DNA from: PVC group bacterium
GTDB taxonomy: Bacteria; Verrucomicrobiota; Kiritimatiellia; UBA8416
Assembly: GCA_003567805.1 (NCBI GenBank)
Contig: PWYP01000131.1
Span: forward strand, 1 to 13,322
Direction: 5' to 3'
Length of the DNA: 13,322 nucleotides
Positions 6,503 through 13,322 of this stretch are shown piece by piece (the first letter of the stretch is position 1; each line of letters opens with the position of its first letter). A program made the translations under genes and the position numbers. The notes under the pieces are model-generated. The model made no database searches. It was not told where the DNA came from and saw only the letters and a list, made by a program, of their open reading frames with translations.

Positions 6503-7939
6503 ATGTCGGAAGCATTAGAAAACAAGAATCGGCAATACAAGCACGGTTTCGTAACAGAAATCGAGCAAGAGACGTTTCCCAAGGGTCTGAATGAAGATAT
6601 CATTCGGCAAATATCAGCACGGAAGAATGAGCCCCCTTTTCTACTCGATTTTCGCCTCAAAGCATACCGTTGGTGGAAAGAACAACCTCACCCCAATTGG
6701 GCAGCACTTGACATACCACCGATTGATTTTGACGATGTTAGTTATTTCTCCGCTCCAAAGTCCGTTCTGGATGGCCCTAAGAGCCTCGATGAAGTAGACC
6801 CCGAATTGCTCCGAACATTTGACAGACTCGGTGTGCCCCTTCACGAGCGCGAGCGGCTGGCCGGTGTTGCCGTCGATGCCGTTTTCGACAGTGTCTCTGT
6901 TGGAACAACCCACTCCGAAATGCTTGAGGATCACGGCATTATATTCTGCTCCTTTTCCGAGGCTGCTCAGAAGCATCCTGAGCTCATTCAAAAATATCTA
7001 GGACGCGTCGTACCCCCTACCGACAATTTCTACGCTGCCCTCAACTCGGCGGTTTTTTCAGATGGTTCCTTTGTATATGTGCCAAAAGGTGTCAAATGTC
7101 CTATTGACCTATCAACCTATTTTCGCATAAATGCATCCAATACAGGGCAATTCGAACGTACATTGATTATAGCCGAAGAAGGTGCGAGTGTCTCGTATGT
7201 CGAGGGTTGCACGGCTCCCATGCGCGATAACAATCAGTTACATGCTGCCATTGTCGAGCTGCTCGCCCTGGATGATGCTTCCATAAAGTACTCCACTGTA
7301 CAAAACTGGTACGGGGGCGATGAGGAAGGCCGGGGTGGCATCTACAATTTCGTCATCAAGCGGGGACGTTGTGAGGGACAACGCTCTCACATTTCCTGGA
7401 CGCAGGTAGAGGCCGGATCCGCTATCACGTGGAAATATCCAAGCGTGATCCTCAAAGGGAACGATTCTGTCGGCGAATTTTATTCGGTAGCCTTAACCAA
7501 TAACCGCATGCAGGCTGACACCGGAACAAAGATGGTGCACATTGGTAAAAACACGCGCAGTACGATCGTTTCGAAAGGAATTTCTTGTGAGGAATCACGA
7601 AACAGTTACCGTGGTTTAGTGCGCATCTCACCCGGCGCCGAAAATGCCAGAAATTTTTCGCAGTGCGACTCGATGCTGGTAGGCGACACAAGCTCAGCCA
7701 ACACATTCCCCTACCTGGAAGTGCACAACCCCAGTGCAATCATTGAACACGAAGCGACGACCTCACGCATCAGTGATGACCAACTTTTTTATCTACAAAG
7801 TCGTGGACTCGACGCGGAAGGGGCAGTATCCCTCTTGGTAAATGGTTTTTGCAAAGAGGTATTCAAAACCTTGCCCTTAGAATTCTCGGTAGAGGCCGTA
7901 AAGCTTTTGGAAATGAAACTGGAACATAGTGTAGGATAA
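6503..7939 (+). CDS. sufB: Fe-S cluster assembly scaffold protein SufB
   Basis: SufB is the scaffold subunit of the SufBC2D complex, on which iron and persulfide sulfur are joined into a cluster. The product has 478 residues, the normal family length (E. coli SufB is 495). The C-terminal SufB/SufD beta-helix core is clear: [20 protein letters not shown] around 174-193, then FSQCDSML with Cys388 and [20 protein letters not shown] with His416 and Glu417. These line up with E. coli Cys405, His433 and Glu434, which are important for sulfur transfer and assembly. The end, VNGFCKEV, is also typical. ATG at 6503 is supported by AAGGA five bases upstream. It is the first gene of the operon and sufC follows after four bases. 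There are no missing key residues. Confidence 0.97.
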   Translation: MSEALENKNRQYKHGFVTEIEQETFPKGLNEDIIRQISARKNEPPFLLDFRLKAYRWWKEQPHPNWAALDIPPIDFDDVSYFSAPKSVLDGPKSLDEVDPELLRTFDRLGVPLHERERLAGVAVDAVFDSVSVGTTHSEMLEDHGIIFCSFSEAAQKHPELIQKYLGRVVPPTDNFYAALNSAVFSDGSFVYVPKGVKCPIDLSTYFRINASNTGQFERTLIIAEEGASVSYVEGCTAPMRDNNQLHAAIVELLALDDASIKYSTVQNWYGGDEEGRGGIYNFVIKRGRCEGQRSHISWTQVEAGSAITWKYPSVILKGNDSVGEFYSVALTNNRMQADTGTKMVHIGKNTRSTIVSKGISCEESRNSYRGLVRISPGAENARNFSQCDSMLVGDTSSANTFPYLEVHNPSAIIEHEATTSRISDDQLFYLQSRGLDAEGAVSLLVNGFCKEVFKTLPLEFSVEAVKLLEMKLEHSVG

Positions 7940-7943
7940 AAAA

Positions 7944-8708
7944 ATGAGCATATTGAAAATAGAAGGTTTGTGTGCGAAAGTAGTCGATGGGCCAGATATA
8001 TTAAAAGGGATCGATCTGGTAGTCGAAGAAGGACAAATTCATGCCATAATGGGACCAAATGGTTCGGGAAAAAGTACGTTGGCACGTGTGCTGGCTGGCC
8101 ATCCTGACTACGAAGTAACCAGCGGAAAAGTTTCATACCATCACGAAGGCGAGTGGTTGGATTTAACCGAAATGGAACCTCACGAACGGGCAACAGCTGG
8201 TGTTTTCATGGCGTTTCAGTATCCGGTGGAAATTCCCGGCGTCAGCAATCTACATTTTCTGCAAACCGCATTCAACGCACAGTGCCGTGCCCAAGGCATC
8301 CCCGAACTGGATGCCTTTGAGTTTCGCGAATTGGTCGCCGAAAAACGTAAGCTCATTGAGATGGATGCCTCTTACCTAGACCGTGAAGTGAATCTCGACT
8401 TCTCAGGCGGAGAAAAGAAACGTAATGAAATCCTACAGATGGCGGTACTGAGCCCTCGGCTAGCGTTGCTGGACGAGACCGATTCAGGTCTGGATGTAGA
8501 CTCCCTGCGCATCGTCGCGGAAGGGGTGCAGCAGTTGCAGACACCACGTAATGCCATGCTCCTCATCACGCACTACCAGCGCATGCTGCGATACATTACC
8601 CCCGATGTTGTGCATGTACTTGCGGATGGACGTATTCAACGCACGGGCGATCATACACTGGCAGAAGAAGTTGAAAACCGTGGCTACGAATGGGTGCGGC
8701 AACCATGA
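7944..8708 (+). CDS. sufC: Fe-S cluster assembly ATPase SufC
   Basis: SufC is the ABC-type ATPase of the SUF complex; its ATP-driven dimerisation reshapes SufB-SufD during cluster assembly. It is a soluble protein and not a transporter. All ATPase motifs are intact in the 254 residues: Walker A GPNGSGKST at 37-45, Q-loop Gln92, signature SGGEKKR at 154-160, Walker B LALLDETD at 173-180 with catalytic Glu178, D-loop SGLD and H-loop His210 in LLITHYQRML. The SGGEKKRNEILQ signature is characteristic of SufC among ABC ATPases. AGGA at 7933-7936, within the end of sufB, serves the ATG at 7944, four bases after the sufB stop. The stop overlaps the sufD start as ATGA, which implies translational coupling. 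Confidence 0.97.
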   Translation: MSILKIEGLCAKVVDGPDILKGIDLVVEEGQIHAIMGPNGSGKSTLARVLAGHPDYEVTSGKVSYHHEGEWLDLTEMEPHERATAGVFMAFQYPVEIPGVSNLHFLQTAFNAQCRAQGIPELDAFEFRELVAEKRKLIEMDASYLDREVNLDFSGGEKKRNEILQMAVLSPRLALLDETDSGLDVDSLRIVAEGVQQLQTPRNAMLLITHYQRMLRYITPDVVHVLADGRIQRTGDHTLAEEVENRGYEWVRQP

Positions 8709-10000
8709 AAAGAAAAGACCTCCCATTAAGCGATCACTTACAGGGACTCTTCCAAAGGGAACCCGAGCTGGGCATGCCCGGACAGCCCGAATGGCTCGCG
8801 GAAGAACGGGAAGTATGCCGCAATATGGTGCTTTCACATGGTCTCCCCGGACAAGGCCGAGAGCAATGGAAGTACACAGATGTCTCGCGTATCAACCAGA
8901 CTATGTGGACTTTACCATCAGAAACACCATCATGGGATGACCCCAAAACACAAGATGATGGCGGCATATGTCACCTAACCATTCTGAATGGTTCCTATCT
9001 AGCATTGCCTGAAACAAATATTCCCAAGGGAATCAAAATACGCTCCCTTTCCAACCCCGCGAATCTAGACTGCATCAAACCCGTATTACAGCGAACCAAT
9101 TATCGCTTGGAATCCATATTCTCCGTAATGAATCGTGTTTTATGGCATGATGGACTCTGTATACATATTGCACCGGAAACGAAAGCCACTTTGCACGTGA
9201 ATCTGGTATACAGCGGTATAGGTAGGGCTGCGGTTTTAAGTGCTCCGCGTGTATACATCAAAGTGGAGAGCCATAGCGAGCTGGACCTGACTGTTTCACA
9301 GTGGAACAATGACCACGAGCCCTCATTAGGGACTGCTTGCCTCGACATGGATCTCATGCCTGGAGCCAAGGTTGTATACAATCATGAGCAGCTCCTTAAC
9401 ACAAAATCTCATCAGTTCACTACAACGCGCGCTAACGTCGCACGCGACGCCGCCCTTTTCGCAATCGATGTTGCGCTCGGTGCCAGCCTCTCTAGGCACG
9501 ACCTAACTGTATCGTTGCAAGAAAGCGGTAGCGAAGCGCACCTGAACGGCATATATCTGCTCCGTGACAAACAGTTGGCAGACTTTCATACAGTCATCGA
9601 GCATAGGCAACCGCACTGCAGTAGCCGTCAAGTCTACAAGGGCGTGCTGGATGATCATGCCCACGCTGTATTCAACGGCTTGGTTGAGGTACATCCCGGC
9701 GCCATGGGAACCGATGGTTATCAACTTAACCGCACGCTCTTGCGCAGTCCCCATGCAGTCATAGACACCAAACCGGAATTGCAGATTCATAATGATGATG
9801 TAAAATGTTCGCATGGCGCAACCGTTGGGCAATTAGATCCAATGGAGTTGTTTTATTTGCAATCGCGGTGTATACCAACAAGTGAGGCTAAGGCCATCTT
9901 GTCAAGGGCCTTTGTCGTAGATCTGATTCACCAACAACCCTCAATGTATCAACAGAAACGGCTACAACAAGCCGTGGAAGCATTCTTTGATCACGCATGA
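8705..10000 (+). CDS. sufD: Fe-S cluster assembly protein SufD
   Basis: SufD is the SufB paralogue that completes SufBC2D and is implicated in iron acquisition by the complex. The 431-residue product has the SufB/SufD core in its C-terminal half. The best diagnostic block is KPELQIHNDDVKCSHGATVG from residue 356, with His370 in CSHGAT matching E. coli His360, followed by QLDPMELFYLQSR. The N-terminal WKYTDV is also typical of SufD. I chose ATG at 8705 because it overlaps the sufC stop as ATGA; an in-frame ATG at 8690 would add five residues inside sufC. The N-terminal half is divergent, as usual for SufD. Its stop overlaps the sufS start in another ATGA. Confidence 0.95.
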   Translation: MKRKDLPLSDHLQGLFQREPELGMPGQPEWLAEEREVCRNMVLSHGLPGQGREQWKYTDVSRINQTMWTLPSETPSWDDPKTQDDGGICHLTILNGSYLALPETNIPKGIKIRSLSNPANLDCIKPVLQRTNYRLESIFSVMNRVLWHDGLCIHIAPETKATLHVNLVYSGIGRAAVLSAPRVYIKVESHSELDLTVSQWNNDHEPSLGTACLDMDLMPGAKVVYNHEQLLNTKSHQFTTTRANVARDAALFAIDVALGASLSRHDLTVSLQESGSEAHLNGIYLLRDKQLADFHTVIEHRQPHCSSRQVYKGVLDDHAHAVFNGLVEVHPGAMGTDGYQLNRTLLRSPHAVIDTKPELQIHNDDVKCSHGATVGQLDPMELFYLQSRCIPTSEAKAILSRAFVVDLIHQQPSMYQQKRLQQAVEAFFDHA

Positions 10001-11214
10001 ATACAACACTACCCCTGAAAAACGATTTTCCCGCCCTGCAGCAGAAAATCAAGGGACATGATCTCGTATGGTTGGACTCAGCCTCAACCACGCTGAAGCC
10101 CAATACTGTAATAGAGGCTGTACAACATTACTACGCCAACTGTTCTGCCAACGTGCACCGGTCTGTGCATACGCTAGGGGAAGCGGCAACCGCCGCATAT
10201 GAGGGAAGTCGCGAGACCGCCCGCAAATTCCTGAATGCCCGCAGCACTGCAGAAATCATATTCACTGCTGGCACAACTGATAGCATTAACCTTCTGGCAA
10301 CAAGTCTTAGCCGCGGCGTTCTCAACCCCGGTGACACCATCGTAATCACACAGCTAGAACACCATGCCAATATTGTGCCATGGCAAATGTTGCGGGACCA
10401 CCACGGCATCAATCTGCGAATTGCCCCCATAACAGCTACCGGGGATATTGATCTGGACGCCTTTCAGGCAACCATTACACCCGACGTAAAGTTAGTTGCA
10501 TTCTCTGCCCTTTCCAATGCCATTGGCACTGCGCCACCCATGCGACAAATGATAGAAATTGCCCAAAAGGCAGGTGCCTGGACCCTTGTTGATGCCGCAC
10601 AAGCTGCGGCAACCATGCCAGTAGATGTACAAGCCCTAGGCTGTGATTTCCTCGTTTGCTCCGGCCACAAAATGTTCGGGCCCACCGGCATAGGTATTTT
10701 ATATGGACGTGAAGCTTTGCTAGAGAAACTGCCACCAGCGCGTACGGGTGGAGATATGATTAAGTCCGTAACGTTTGAAAAAACCGAATTCAATGATCTT
10801 CCTGCTAAATTTGAGGCGGGTACCCCCAACATTGCGGGTGCCATTGGGCTTGCTGCGGCCATTGATTTTTTATCAAGCATTCCCTTTGAAAAAATCGCAG
10901 AACATGAGCAGGGCCTACTACAATACGCCAAGGCAAAACTGGAGGCAATCCCATCCGTTACATTCGTAGGGACTCCCCAGGAACAAATTTCTATTGTTTC
11001 ATTCGTAATAGAGCATGTGCATCCGCACGATGCAGGATCTTTATTCGACGACGACGGCATAGCCGTGCGAGCAGGTCATCACTGCGCACAACCCCTGATG
11101 CAGTTCTTTAAGGTACCCGCCACAATTCGATGGTCCTTCTCGCTTTACAACGATATACATGATATCGATAGAGCCGTAGAAAGCATCCATCATATTTTAA
11201 AGGTATTTTCATGA
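9997..11214 (+). CDS. sufS: Cysteine desulfurase SufS
   Basis: SufS is a PLP enzyme that removes sulfur from L-cysteine, leaving alanine and an enzyme-bound persulfide that is passed to SufU. The 405 residues match the group II desulfurase length. Visible landmarks are LDSASTTLKP at 26-35, NVHRSVHTLGEAAT at 52-65, His122 in LEHHANIVPWQ stacking on PLP, Lys225 in CSGHKMFGPTG for the Schiff base, and Cys363 in RAGHHCAQPL as persulfide-forming residue. Arg378 corresponds to the substrate-binding arginine (E. coli Arg379). Next to it, Trp379 replaces the small residue I expect in RAS, and YND replaces the usual YNT. ATGA overlaps occur at both ends, with sufD and sufU, so production is likely tightly coupled. 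Confidence 0.96.
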   Translation: MNTTLPLKNDFPALQQKIKGHDLVWLDSASTTLKPNTVIEAVQHYYANCSANVHRSVHTLGEAATAAYEGSRETARKFLNARSTAEIIFTAGTTDSINLLATSLSRGVLNPGDTIVITQLEHHANIVPWQMLRDHHGINLRIAPITATGDIDLDAFQATITPDVKLVAFSALSNAIGTAPPMRQMIEIAQKAGAWTLVDAAQAAATMPVDVQALGCDFLVCSGHKMFGPTGIGILYGREALLEKLPPARTGGDMIKSVTFEKTEFNDLPAKFEAGTPNIAGAIGLAAAIDFLSSIPFEKIAEHEQGLLQYAKAKLEAIPSVTFVGTPQEQISIVSFVIEHVHPHDAGSLFDDDGIAVRAGHHCAQPLMQFFKVPATIRWSFSLYNDIHDIDRAVESIHHILKVFS

Positions 11215-11663
11215 CACAAGCTGCTGACTTATATCAAGATATTATCTTGCACTACAGCCGTTCGCCACGACACTTTGGTCCCCTACATCAATATACGCAT
11301 CACATCAAAGCCGATAATCCCCTATGCGGTGACAGCTATGAACTTTTTTTGGAGGTTGGCGAAGACGGTATTATACAAAATGCATCTTTTGAAGGAGCTG
11401 GCTGTGCCATCTCAAAAGCATCTACCTCCCTCATGCTTGATACCGTAATCGGAAAATCGATCGCAGAAGCCGAGGATCTCTTTGTGCGCTTCCAGCGTCT
11501 CGTAAAAGAGCCGGGATCTCCTGAAAGCCAAGATGAATCCATGGGAAAACTGGCGGCATTTTCCGGCGTATGGAAGTTCCCGTCGCGTGTCAAATGTGCC
11601 ATTTTATCATGGCATGCCATGCATGACATCCTGCAAGAGGCATGTCAGAAGCGTATTCCATAA
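11211..11663 (+). CDS. sufU: SufU, zinc-dependent sulfur acceptor/Fe-S assembly protein
   Basis: SufU accepts the persulfide from SufS and relays sulfur to SufBC2D; in Bacillus it works through zinc ligand exchange rather than as a true scaffold. The 150-residue product shows the ligands Cys39 and Asp41 in NPLCGD, Cys65 in GAGCAISKAS and Cys129 in RVKCAILSW. Two traits separate it from IscU: the extra segment around residues 100-120, and FPSRVKC, where IscU carries LPPVK with a histidine relay region. ATG at 11211 overlaps the sufS stop. This matches the SufS-SufU pairing best known from Gram-positive bacteria; no SufE gene is seen in the window. Confidence 0.93.
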   Translation: MTQAADLYQDIILHYSRSPRHFGPLHQYTHHIKADNPLCGDSYELFLEVGEDGIIQNASFEGAGCAISKASTSLMLDTVIGKSIAEAEDLFVRFQRLVKEPGSPESQDESMGKLAAFSGVWKFPSRVKCAILSWHAMHDILQEACQKRIP

Positions 11664-11665
11664 TC

Positions 11666-12274
11666 ATGAGTAACAACGCGATAGACATCTCTATTGAGCT
11701 TACCCCGAATCCGAGATCACGAAAGTTTATCCTCAGCGAGAAGCTTCGTAGCGGTGATGCGATTGTGTATCGCAAAAAAACGGGTTCTTTTGCAGGCGGA
11801 CCTCTCGTTACGCATATTCTCGAACTGGATCATGTTGACGAAATGCTGTTACGGGGTAATGTCGTCACGATATCCCAGGATGGAACCGGAAGCTGGTATC
11901 TATTGGAAACCGTCATCTCCGCGATAATAGAAAAATATATCCATGAACATGATCCCGACTACACGCCGCCAGTTGTAGCCTCGGAGGTAGACTCGGACTC
12001 CGATATCCCCACCATCGTCCCTTCGCCCCAACTGGACATCATAGGCGAAATTCTGGATGAGACCGTCACGCCCTATATCGATGCGCACGGAGGCGCTTTG
12101 AAACTAATTTCATTCGATACGGAAAGCCACCTTTTAACCGTTTTTTACCAAGGTGCCTGCAGTACATGTCCCAGTTCATTTGGAATGACGCTGTCTGCCA
12201 TCCAGAACATTCTGCGAGATCAATTTGACCCCCTTTTACGAGTTACGATTGCCAACCCCGCACCAAGTATGTAG
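11666..12274 (+). CDS. Nfu-type Fe-S carrier protein (Nfu N-terminal domain plus NifU C-terminal domain)
   Basis: This is a 202-residue two-domain protein. Residues about 7-90 look like the Nfu N-terminal domain, with LTPNPRSRKFIL at 12-23 and GGPLVTHILELDHVDEM at 44-60, typical of NFU1-type proteins. An acidic, proline-containing linker at about 100-122 follows. Residues about 123-195 are the NifU C-terminal domain, with HGGALKL at 141-147 and the cluster-binding motif CSTC (Cys165, Cys168) followed by PSS. Such proteins bind a 4Fe-4S cluster across a dimer through CxxC and deliver it to client enzymes. I chose ATG at 11666, two bases after the sufU stop, since the family pattern begins there; an in-frame ATG at 11642 inside sufU would add eight residues. 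Neither start has a strong ribosome site. Its place as last suf gene suggests it is the carrier, since no SufA appears here. Confidence 0.88.
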   Translation: MSNNAIDISIELTPNPRSRKFILSEKLRSGDAIVYRKKTGSFAGGPLVTHILELDHVDEMLLRGNVVTISQDGTGSWYLLETVISAIIEKYIHEHDPDYTPPVVASEVDSDSDIPTIVPSPQLDIIGEILDETVTPYIDAHGGALKLISFDTESHLLTVFYQGACSTCPSSFGMTLSAIQNILRDQFDPLLRVTIANPAPSM

Positions 12275-12288
12275 AATAGCCGCACTGA

Positions 12289-12302
12289 GGGGGCATGCCC
12301 CC
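12289..12302. promoter_or_regulatory. Perfect G/C palindrome between nfu and the next gene
   Basis: GGGGGCATGCCCCC is an exact 14-base inverted repeat in the 76-base gap after nfu. As RNA it would make a five-pair G-C stem with a CATG loop. No T-run follows, so it is a poor intrinsic terminator; it could be a weak attenuator, an RNA-stabilising hairpin or a protein-binding operator for the downstream gene. Confidence 0.4.
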
Positions 12303-12350
12303 GCATGAATATGTTTGTCAACGGTTTCTCTGAGAAGGTCTGGGTGCGGT

Positions 12351-12827
12351 ATGGACAATCAAGCAAACATGGAGTCATCATGGGCGCAGGAGTTTTACCG
12401 CAATTTAACGACGCTCGTAGATGCTGACTTCCCGAAAAGGTGTCCCAACTGCGGCAAATTTTATGCTGATAGTCATGCGTTCTTAACAGAAACAACTCCC
12501 GTGAAAGATATGTCTTTTCACGATCGAAGCGGGCTGTTCTCTCTCGCAGGCATGCGACCGGTTGCTGCGATAAGCGTATTCCGCAATTGCATCTGCGGCT
12601 CCACCATGATGGCCGACTTTCATGATCGCCGGGATCTATCCGAAAAAGGTATGCAACGACGAGCGCATTTTGATGCCGTTATTCAAACACTCTGCAACCA
12701 TGGCATACAGGACGAGGAAGCTAGAACAGAACTACGCAAAGTTTTACGTGGAGAAGACAGCACCAAATTAGTACAATGGCTCCGCGAAGACCCACATGCG
12801 GGCATTTCCCTACAGTCAACTTTTTAG
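12351..12827 (+). CDS. Uncharacterised protein with CxxC and CxC motifs (possible zinc ribbon)
   Basis: The product has 158 residues, is soluble in appearance, and has no signal peptide. It carries two paired-cysteine knuckles: RCPNCGKFY with Cys31 and Cys34, and RNCICGSTM with Cys80 and Cys82. Their spacing and the glycine after each pair resemble a zinc ribbon, though four cysteines could equally hold an Fe-S cluster. Between them is SETTPV-like TETTPVKDMSF at 47-57; after them a charged block DFHDRRDLSEKGMQRRAHF at 89-107 and a helical C-terminal tail. I do not recognise the family. ATG at 12351 is chosen; GAGAAGG lies 12 bases upstream, slightly far, and a TTG at 12315 or ATG at 12369 are alternatives. 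It follows nfu by 76 bases on the same strand and may be read from the suf promoter, but a functional link to Fe-S assembly is only inferred. Confidence 0.7.
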   Translation: MDNQANMESSWAQEFYRNLTTLVDADFPKRCPNCGKFYADSHAFLTETTPVKDMSFHDRSGLFSLAGMRPVAAISVFRNCICGSTMMADFHDRRDLSEKGMQRRAHFDAVIQTLCNHGIQDEEARTELRKVLRGEDSTKLVQWLREDPHAGISLQSTF

Positions 12828-12849
12828 AGCATATTCCCCGCTACGCTGC

Positions 12850-13322
12850 TTATCCTTTATTCGATCGTCGTAATAACGGATAAAACAAGCACCGGGGAAA
12901 AACATGCACACAGATAACCCAAAGTACAACATTTATGGCGTCGCGTGTACTTCCCACTTCTATAAAATCAAGACGTGACCACAAAAGCCCACCGACACCA
13001 AGCCCGATCAAAAGCCATAGATCCAGAACAAGCTTAATTCGCTTGCGCAACCTTTGTCCCCAAATCCGAGGGCGGTTATAGAAACCATTAAATACAGCGT
13101 GTTCAAGCAGCGCGCCCTGTTCACCAAAAACAGGAATAATATGAACGGCCCCCGTCGCCCACCGGCTGGCCATGAACTGCGATAGCACGGGGTATGCCGT
13201 TGCCATCTGGATGGGAAAGGCTAAATACCCAATATACTTTACAAACGAAAGAGGTGCCGCAACCACATAATCCCGAAAATTCCGTTCACGGATCATTAAA
13301 TATACTACATACAGGCCGCGGG
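12850..13322 (-). CDS. Polytopic membrane protein, function unknown (partial, N-terminus beyond window)
   Basis: The frame is open from the right edge to TAA at 12850, giving 156 complete codons. An ATG at 13296 exists, but the frame continues open above it (LYVVYL just before), so the real start probably lies outside the window. Hydrophobic segments occur around YVVAAPLSFVKYIGYLAF, then LVLDLWLLIGLGVGGLLW, then INVVLWVICVHVFPRCLFY. Between the first two is a conserved-looking stretch with AVHIIPVFGEQGALLEH and FYNRP. The C-terminus is basic (RRSNKG). I do not recognise the family. It converges on the CxxC protein with 22 bases between stops; I saw no convincing terminator there. Confidence 0.72.
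   Translation of the reverse strand, partial: RGLYVVYLMIRERNFRDYVVAAPLSFVKYIGYLAFPIQMATAYPVLSQFMASRWATGAVHIIPVFGEQGALLEHAVFNGFYNRPRIWGQRLRKRIKLVLDLWLLIGLGVGGLLWSRLDFIEVGSTRDAINVVLWVICVHVFPRCLFYPLLRRSNKG

Noticed and set aside
12828..12849. AGCA...TGCT inverted repeat between the last two convergent genes as a terminator
   Set aside because: Only four pairs with a long loop and no adjacent T-run on either strand.

Overview
The window reads as bacterial chromosome of roughly even base composition, with densely packed genes. It shows no tRNA, rRNA, CRISPR array, insertion sequence or other sign of recent transfer. The gene content fits a Gram-negative-type heterotroph: a lipobox lipoprotein, a sugar kinase and a SUF iron-sulfur operon. 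The very large Hanks-type kinase with a tandem 21-residue leucine-rich tail is a style I associate with the Planctomycetes-Verrucomicrobia-Kiritimatiellota-Lentisphaerae group. That assignment is an inference, because no phylogenetic marker was compared.

Left part (1-2162). A lipoprotein with an HtrA/DegP-like fold runs off the left edge on the minus strand. All three positions of its protease triad appear to be lost. Diverging from it on the plus strand are a short two-helix membrane protein and a ROK-family sugar kinase resembling manno(fructo)kinase. The kinase ends nine bases from the end of the next gene, which is convergent.

Middle (2172-6379, minus strand). A protein of about 1,160 residues has a cytoplasmic Ser/Thr kinase domain, one membrane helix, a long helical region and 13 consecutive 21-residue leucine-rich repeats. 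Its likely promoter lies about 140 bases upstream, giving a long leader. Upstream on the same strand is a flavin reductase-like protein, which is divergent from the SUF operon.

Right part (6442-12827, plus strand). A strong sigma-70-type promoter leads into sufB-sufC-sufD-sufS-sufU-nfu. Spacing is very tight: 4 bases between sufB and sufC, ATGA overlaps at the next three junctions, and 2 bases before nfu. SufS takes sulfur from cysteine, SufU accepts and relays it, SufBC2D assembles the cluster using ATP, and the Nfu-type protein probably carries finished clusters to apoproteins. After a 76-base gap with a perfect G/C-rich palindrome comes an unrecognised protein with CxxC and CxC motifs. A convergent, polytopic membrane protein is cut by the right edge.

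Most of this is ordinary housekeeping, and I do not see a clearly new system. The best leads are the dead HtrA-like lipoprotein, the kinase-LRR receptor-like protein, the flavin reductase facing the SUF operon (SufBC2D is known to bind reduced flavin), and the cysteine-motif protein after nfu.
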